Source: Diadophis punctatus similis (lineage: Eukaryota; Chordata; Lepidosauria; Squamata; Dipsadidae). From it: DNA of 64,000 nt. Shown piece after piece: positions 59,343-64,000 of the stretch. Under the pieces are notes generated by a model that saw only the letters and a list, made by a program, of their open reading frames with translations, searched no databases and was not told where the DNA came from. The DNA is taken from assembly GCA_023053685.1 (NCBI GenBank), contig JALIGW010000003.1:140737008-140801007 (forward strand), in the 5' to 3' direction. The position numbers and the translations under genes were made by a program. The stretch's first letter is position 1; every line of letters begins with the position of its first letter.

Positions 59343-59500
59343 GCAATAGCAGTAGCAGTAGCATTAGCATTAGCAATAGCAATAGCAATAGCAATAGCAA
59401 TAGCAATAGCAATAGCAATAGCAATAGCAATAGCAATAGCAATAGCAATAGCAATAGCAATAGCAATAGCAATAGCAATAGCAATAGCAATAGCAATAGC
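59343..59500 (-). repeat. (AGCAAT)n hexamer array
   Basis: About 25 units, perfect in the centre, with AGCAGT and AGCATT variants at the left edge. It is the SINE tail. Confidence 0.95.
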
Positions 59501-59695
59501 ACTTAGACTTATATACATCTTCACAATGCTTTACAACTCTCTCTAAGCAGTTTACAGAGTCAGCACATTACCCCCAACAATCTGGGTCCTCATTTGACTG
59601 ACCTTGGAAGGATGGAAGGCTGAGTCAACCTTGAGCCTGGTGAGGATCGAACCCTTGGCAGTCAGCAGAATTAGCCTGCAATACTGCATTCTAAC

Positions 59696-59997
59696 CAGGG
59701 GTGAAATCCTCCCGGTTCGCCCGGGCCAGTCCTTCGGCATATAGCCGATGGAACTGGCGGCAGTCGCGGCGCGGAGCTTCTCCCGCCCGCTTTCCTGGCC
59801 CGGCTGAACGCCGCCATTTGGGTTATTTTTCCCTCTGTGCATGCGCGCGTATGCACAGAGGGAAAAATAACCCAAATGGCGGCGTTCAGCCGGGCCAGGA
59901 AAGCGGGCGGGAGAAGCTCCGCGCCGCGACCGCCGCCAGTTCAATCGGCTATACGCCGAAGGACTGGCCCAGGCGAACCGGGAGGATTTCACCCCTG
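59696..59997. mobile_element. Near-perfect palindromic hAT-type MITE, 302 bp
   Basis: Ends CAGGGGTGAAATCCTCCCGG and CCGGGAGGATTTCACCCCTG are exact inverses, and the 8-bp duplication ATTCTAAC is perfect (59688-59695 and 59998-60005). The inversion continues through the whole element. I count about four mismatches over arms of about 150 bp, with a small centre (GCGCGCGTATGC region). Inner arms include AACCCAAATGGCGGCG, also found in 14877 and 62154. Such symmetry indicates a young insertion. Confidence 0.95.
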
Positions 59998-60171
59998 ATT
60001 CTAACCACTGCGCCACCATGATCTAGCCCCCAATGTAGTCACAATGCCAACCCTGCTCCTTCAGGTATATCTAGTTCAGTATGAATCTACACCAGAAGCT
60101 TATCTGATGAAGTCATATTGAGCGATTCGGCTCTACTTCACATAGGTCCCTTTCACCTTCAGCATTGTTCC

Positions 60172-60640
60172 TTTTTTATAACAATTTTATTAATTTATGA
60201 TATAACATACAAAAAAAATACAAAAGCAAAAAGGACAGATAGGGAAGGGAAAGGGAAAGAGAAAAGTGAGGAAGAGAAGGGGGGAAAAGAAAGAAAAGGC
60301 ATTGACTTCTGATTCTCTTTGGTGCAGTAGAATAGGGTAATAACATCAAAACACAACTTTTTTAGTTTTACATAGTAGTTTAAACTAGCCATTTCCGTAA
60401 CACCATATCTATCTAATTGGTAAAGCCCAAAATAAACGTTCTATTTTTTTCTACCTCAAGCACAAAGTCCAGAAGCGGTTTCCAAGTCAAAACAAAGGTA
60501 TTTGTATTTTTCTCTTTGATCAAAGCAGTCAATTTAGCCATCTCTGCTAAATCTGTCAACTTTTGCAGCCATTCATCCATTGTCAGGGTCAAGGTGTCCT
60601 TCCATTTTTGAGCATAATCTTGCTGCCGTCAACATATCAA
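60172..60640 (-). mobile_element. L1 LINE 3' end
   Basis: On the minus strand, the ORF2 C-terminus reads AQKWKDTLTLTMDEWLQKLT, DLAEMAKLTALIKEKNTNTF and WKPLLDFV, then a stop near 60414. One frameshift lies near 60625. A purine/pyrimidine-rich 3' UTR (60235-60310) and an A-rich end (T-rich on the plus strand at 60172) complete it. It belongs to a different L1 subfamily from 40.3-41.1 kb. Confidence 0.82.
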
Positions 60641-60660
60641 ATCAAACCCACCCATGATTT

Positions 60661-60710
60661 CCACTGCCAGTTCAAGCGAACTGGTCCGAACCGGCTGAAT
60701 TCCACCTCTG
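60661..60710. mobile_element. Partial hAT-type MITE (ACCGG family)
   Basis: AACTGGTCCGAACCGGCTGA followed by ATTCCACCTCTG matches one end of the 58447-58630 family in inverse. The other end was not found. Confidence 0.5.
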
Positions 60711-60722
60711 GAGCAGCGTAGT

Positions 60723-60950
60723 AGATTGTTCAGTATATTCAAGAAGAACTCATGAGAGGTGGACCAAGGCCGTCATAGAATGGATCCCACTTGGTAAAAA
60801 GCATCCACAAAAGAGGCCTAAAACAAGATGGATCAACGACATCAGCAAGTATCGCGGGCCCAATTGGCAAAATAAAGCTCAGGACCATATTGATTGGAAA
60901 CATGCGGAAGAGACCTTCATCCTGCAGTGGATAGACAATGGCTAAAATGA
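60723..60950 (+). mobile_element. RTE-like LINE 3' end
   Basis: The frame encodes RWTKAVIEWIPLGKKHPQKR, PKTRWINDISKYRG, AQDHIDWKHAEE and FILQWIDNG, then a stop. This has the RP.TRW.D.I....W...A.DR..W......F..QW pattern of RTE/Bov-B-like ORF ends. A short tail ATGATAATGATGATTATT follows. The frame is intact but 5'-truncated. Family assignment within the RTE-like group is inferred. Confidence 0.65.
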
Positions 60951-61028
60951 TAATGATGATTATTCAGGTGAACTAGTTCTCTCTTTAAATATTATTATTT
61001 TTTGTTTGTTTGTTTTTGTTTTGCTATA

Positions 61029-61424
61029 CAGGTAGTGTTCGACTTACGGCCACAATTGAGCCCAAAATTTATGTTGCTAACCGAGACAGTTGTTAAGTGA
61101 ATTTTGCCCCATTGTACAACCTTTCTTGCCATAGTTGTTAAGTGAATCACTGCACTTGTTAAGTTAGTAATACAGTTGCTAAGTGAATCCAGCTTCCCCA
61201 TTGACTTGGCTTGTCAGAAAGTCGCAAATGGTGATCACATCACCCCAGAACACTGCAACCGTCATAAATATGAGTCAGCTGCCAAGCATTTGAATATTGA
61301 TCACATGCCCATGGGGATGCTGCAATGGACATAAATGTGAAAAAATGGTCATACGCCACTTTTTTCAGTGCCGTTGTAAACTGGAAGGTCACTAAATGAA
61401 TGGTTGTAAGTCAAGGACTACCTG
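61029..61424 (+). mobile_element. TIR DNA element (GTAGTCCTTGACTTA family), 396 bp
   Basis: Ends CAGGTAGTGTTCGACTTACG and GTAAGTCAAGGACTACCTG are inverted. The left flank is TA; the right flank TG may be a decayed TA. It is the most complete of three copies (5477, 13483). The interior has CATTTATGTTGCTAACC-like and TTGTTAAGTGAAT repeats and no gene. Confidence 0.75.
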
Positions 61425-61875
61425 TGTGTAAAGTGGAATGTTATGTTGAGCAGTTTGTCTATTTGTAGCATACAAAACAAAACAAAATTCTGTTAACTGT
61501 AACTGGAGGCATATGAATTCACAACAGTGTTTTTCAATTAATTTTGCTAATGCTGTCGAAGCTGTCAGCGCAAACCCTGTTAGTATACAGTTAGTTTTTG
61601 TTCAGGTTTTCAAGATGCATGTATTCTGTGCAAGTTTTTTTTTTTTTTGCCTTGCTGATCTGAAAGATTAAGAGGGCATTTGAAAATGCAACGTTTTTAT
61701 GTTGTTTAGGGCTGGTCTGTTGACGTTTGACCCAATTGCACTTCCAGAGTACACTTTTAAATGCCAAAATTGAAAATGTCACTTGGGTTTATTGATGAGT
61801 TTTTGTCTAATTCTCTCGCCCTGCACTGCTCATCTGTTTAAGTGTTCTTGACTCCGCTCCACCTGCCGTGTGTGT

Positions 61876-61912
<37 letters not shown>

Positions 61913-62145
61913 ACTCTTCTTCCTGATCAACATTTTCCAGAAAGAATTTCTGATTTTACTATAGAGGTAAATGGCTGGCTACATAGCTAGATAGATAGAT
62001 AGATAGATCATTTTATACATGTATAATTTGTAAATAATAGGTTGAAAAGTATTAATATTTTAAAAAAAACCAAGAAGTAATAAGAATGGAAAGTCCATGT
62101 ACAGCCTATTAAATTTATGTCTATGTGTGGCTTAGCTTCTATTAT
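61425..62145. repeat. Unassigned DNA with (TG)n and (GATA)n tracts
   Basis: A (TG)n tract with two TA interruptions occupies 61868-61912 and a short (GATA)n lies at about 61986-62008. The rest is not recognised. Confidence 0.6.
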
Positions 62146-62153
62146 CTCTAGGC

Positions 62154-62425
62154 CAGCGGTTCTCAACCTGGGGGTCGCGACCCCTTTGGGGGGGTCGAAT
62201 GACCCTTTCACAGGGGTTGGGAGACTTTGCCCGGATGCTGCCATTTGGGTTCTTTTACCCTCTGCGCATGCGCAGAATGCTTTGTGCATGTGCAGAGGGT
62301 AAAAGAATGCAAATAGCAGCAGTGGGGTGGGGGGGCGCAGCGGCGAGGGCAGTGGTGGGGTGGGTCATGGTGGGGGCACGGGGGTGGGGCACAGGTCGTG
62401 GCATTAGGAAGGTTGAGAACCACTG
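62154..62425. mobile_element. hAT-type MITE, 272 bp
   Basis: Ends CAGCGGTTCTCAACCTGG and AAGGTTGAGAACCACTG are inverted, perfect 8-bp duplication CTCTAGGC (62146-62153 and 62426-62433). The centre has TTACCCTCTGCGCATGCGCA opposite ATGTGCAGAGGGTAAAAGAA. It is the same family as 14877-15182. Confidence 0.93.
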
Positions 62426-62445
62426 CTCTAGGCTGACCTGCTAAG

Positions 62446-62635
62446 CAGTGGTGGGTTGCTACCAGTTCACACCGGTTCAGGTGAACCGGTAGTGGCGGCT
62501 GCTGGAGGCTCTGCCCACCCTTCCGGATGTCATCAAAAGCACTCTGCACATGCACAGAAGCATTGTGCATGCGCAAAGAGCGCACGCACACCCCCGCGCA
62601 CCCTTTCCTGAACCGGTAGTGGAACCCACTACCTG
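62446..62635. mobile_element. hAT-type MITE (ACCGGT family), 190 bp
   Basis: Ends CAGTGGTGGGTTGCTACC and GTAGTGGAACCCACTACCTG are related inverses. TGCTAAG stands on both sides (62439-62445 and 62636-62642), so the duplication is 7 bp or a decayed 8 bp. Inner CACACCGGTTCAGGTGAACC matches 58447. Confidence 0.75.
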
Positions 62636-63034
62636 TGCTAAGGAAAACGATCAGAGAGGTTATCTCTCTTTTCTCAGTAGAGAGCCCACTCCAGGGTTTG
62701 AAAGGTTCTCTGTTGAGAAAAAGGTGAGCTTTAGATTATAAATATCTTTATAATAAGACATTATGCATGTTAATGATTAATTAATTTGTGTTACTGCTTT
62801 TTCCCCCATCCCAAGGCTTTGTGGTGCCTTCTGCACTAGCTTGGCTAGTAGCAATTAGCATGGATTGGCATTCTACCTACTCTTGTTTCCCTGGGATGCA
62901 AAACAAAGGAATAAATAAAGGAAAATTTATTTTGTGCTCCCGCTGTTTTCTATTGAAATACAATAGAATTGGAATCATCAAAATGTTTTTCTCAAACTCA
63001 ATGGAATCAACCAGATGGGGCTTGCTCCCAGATA

Positions 63035-63248
63035 CAGTAGAACTTCTGGTCACTAACACTTCTGACCATGACCAAATCAGGTTCTGACCCAAAAATTCAC
63101 ATATTGTATTTTTCCCGTGTCCGATTTCCCCTTCCGCGCCATTTTTTTTGTAAGCACCAAATTTCCAAAATTAGATTTGGGTCACGACCAAATCGGGTTG
63201 CGACCAAAGTTATGGAACGAATTATGGTCGTGACCAGAGGTTCTACTG
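63035..63248. mobile_element. Mariner/Tigger-like MITE, 214 bp
   Basis: Ends CAGTAGAACTTCTGGTCAC and GTGACCAGAGGTTCTACTG are inverted and flanked by TA on each side (63033-63034 and 63249-63250). This is the Tc1/mariner target duplication. Inner CATGACCAAATCAGGTT and CACGACCAAATCGGGTT are direct copies. Non-coding. Confidence 0.85.
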
Positions 63249-63259
63249 TAAGTGCAAGG

Positions 63260-64000
63260 CAACTTAAGAACAGACATTTTAAATTGCATTTGAAAGTAAT
63301 ATACCAACATATTCTTTTAGGCATCTAACCTTTTTTAAATGACATGCAAAATCATTTTGTGTCACCCCTATTTGCCTGAACTTTTATTGTGGATTTTTCT
63401 TGAGAAGAGATGAAAAATCTGCCTCAAAAGATTGTTTTCTCTATTACTATCTTCCAAGTCGCGTTCACTGAACTGGATGGCATCGTCCAAATCCCAGTAT
63501 AGATTGTTGTGGTTGATTGAACGAAAGAATAGTTTTCCAAAAATTCTAGAACACTCTTGTTTATTTCATCCGCTGCATTGCGTGGTGCTATCAGGACCAG
63601 ATTCTGAAGTTGGAGGCCCAGTTTCAGACGGAGCCCCCCCCCCCAAGTGAGGGAGTCAGTTCTGAAATTAATATATCTTGCAGCCAGAAGCAGAGGCCAT
63701 CAGTCCTTTAGAGAAGCTGATAACATTTAGCTAAGCTATTAATACATTGGCTTAAAAAAGAAAAGAAAAGAAACATAGGAGCTTGACCAAAATCCTCAGG
63801 AAAAATAAAATAAAATAAAATCAATAGTGTTTCATTTCCAGCATTGTCAGCTGCTTTCTAAGCTATGAGGTGCAATAGGTAATTCACAGAGAGCCTGGCA
63901 CATTCATACTGACCCTTTATTCCTCAGCAGGGCCTCATGCTGAAATCACTTCATCTGTTCTTAAATGGTTGCAAAGGGGGGTGGGGGGGAGATGAGTGGA
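63260..64000. other. Unassigned DNA
   Basis: No element recognised. A run of eleven C lies at about 63635-63645, and AAAAG and AAAAT runs at 63755-63820. Confidence 0.4.

Larger units (their letters stand above)
59343..60024 (-). mobile_element. tRNA-derived SINE with expanded hexamer tail and nested MITE
   Basis: On the minus strand the head reads ATGGTGGCGCAGTGGTTAGA (box A) and is then cut by a 302-bp MITE. It resumes with GGGTTCGATCC (box B), GGCTCAAGGTTGACTCAGCC and TTACAGAGTTGTAAAGCA-type body. The tail (59343-59500) is about 25 AGCAAT units, the complement of the three or four TTGCTA units at 5940-5958. The tail has therefore expanded strongly after insertion. Confidence 0.9.

Noticed and set aside
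59234..59524. (Ala-Ile)n protein
   Set aside because: It is a hexamer array translated in frame.
59552..60021. Long Arg-rich frames on both strands with almost the same protein
   Set aside because: The two proteins are alike only because the MITE is palindromic.

Overview
The window looks like transposon-rich, gene-poor DNA from a squamate reptile, most probably a snake. The evidence is the repeat content. A CR1-L3 type LINE ends in an ATTCT microsatellite (46.7-47.3 kb), the arrangement known as the Snake1 tail. There is a (GATA)n tract of the Bkm type, Sauria-type SINEs, R4/Dong-type LINEs, L2-like and CR1 LINE tails running into tetranucleotide arrays, and many short hAT-type MITEs. I found no complete protein-coding gene, no RNA gene and no CRISPR array. 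The only host-gene candidate is a possible last coding exon at 17442-17722 (end of a single-pass membrane protein, unidentified).

Layout. 1-3 kb: R4 3' ends, one broken by an LTR-like insertion. 3-6 kb: MITEs and a SINE nested in a TA-flanked TIR element. 6.6-8.7 kb: two R4/Dong-type LINE 3' ends inside trinucleotide arrays. 9-15.2 kb: SINEs, GC-rich hAT MITEs and LINE tails, several of them nested. 15.6-17.4 kb: a 1.77-kb composite with a LINE endonuclease/RT segment between inverted repeats, bounded by a 14-bp target duplication. 19.7-22.2 kb: (GATA)n, an L2-like LINE, a foldback element and a LINE inserted head-on into another copy of its own family. 25-31 kb: LINE tails with (CAAA)n and (TTTA)n arrays and one solo LTR. 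32-43.4 kb: hAT MITEs, an R4 fragment, CR1 remnants, and an L1 3' end split by a second solo LTR of the same family. 45-64 kb: more MITEs, the Snake1 LINE, an L1 3' end with a 14-bp TSD, modular SINEs, L2-like, CR1 and RTE-like fragments, and a near-perfect 302-bp palindromic MITE inside a SINE.

The elements do not form a pathway. What the window records is a sequence of insertions: intact target-site duplications and nesting give relative ages. Most of the long microsatellites sit at LINE or SINE 3' ends. The long stretches between repeats (about 3.4-4.9, 10.8-11.8, 18.4-19.7, 22.2-24.7, 27.8-30.1, 43.3-45.2, 53.4-55.3 kb) are AT-rich with nothing I can assign.
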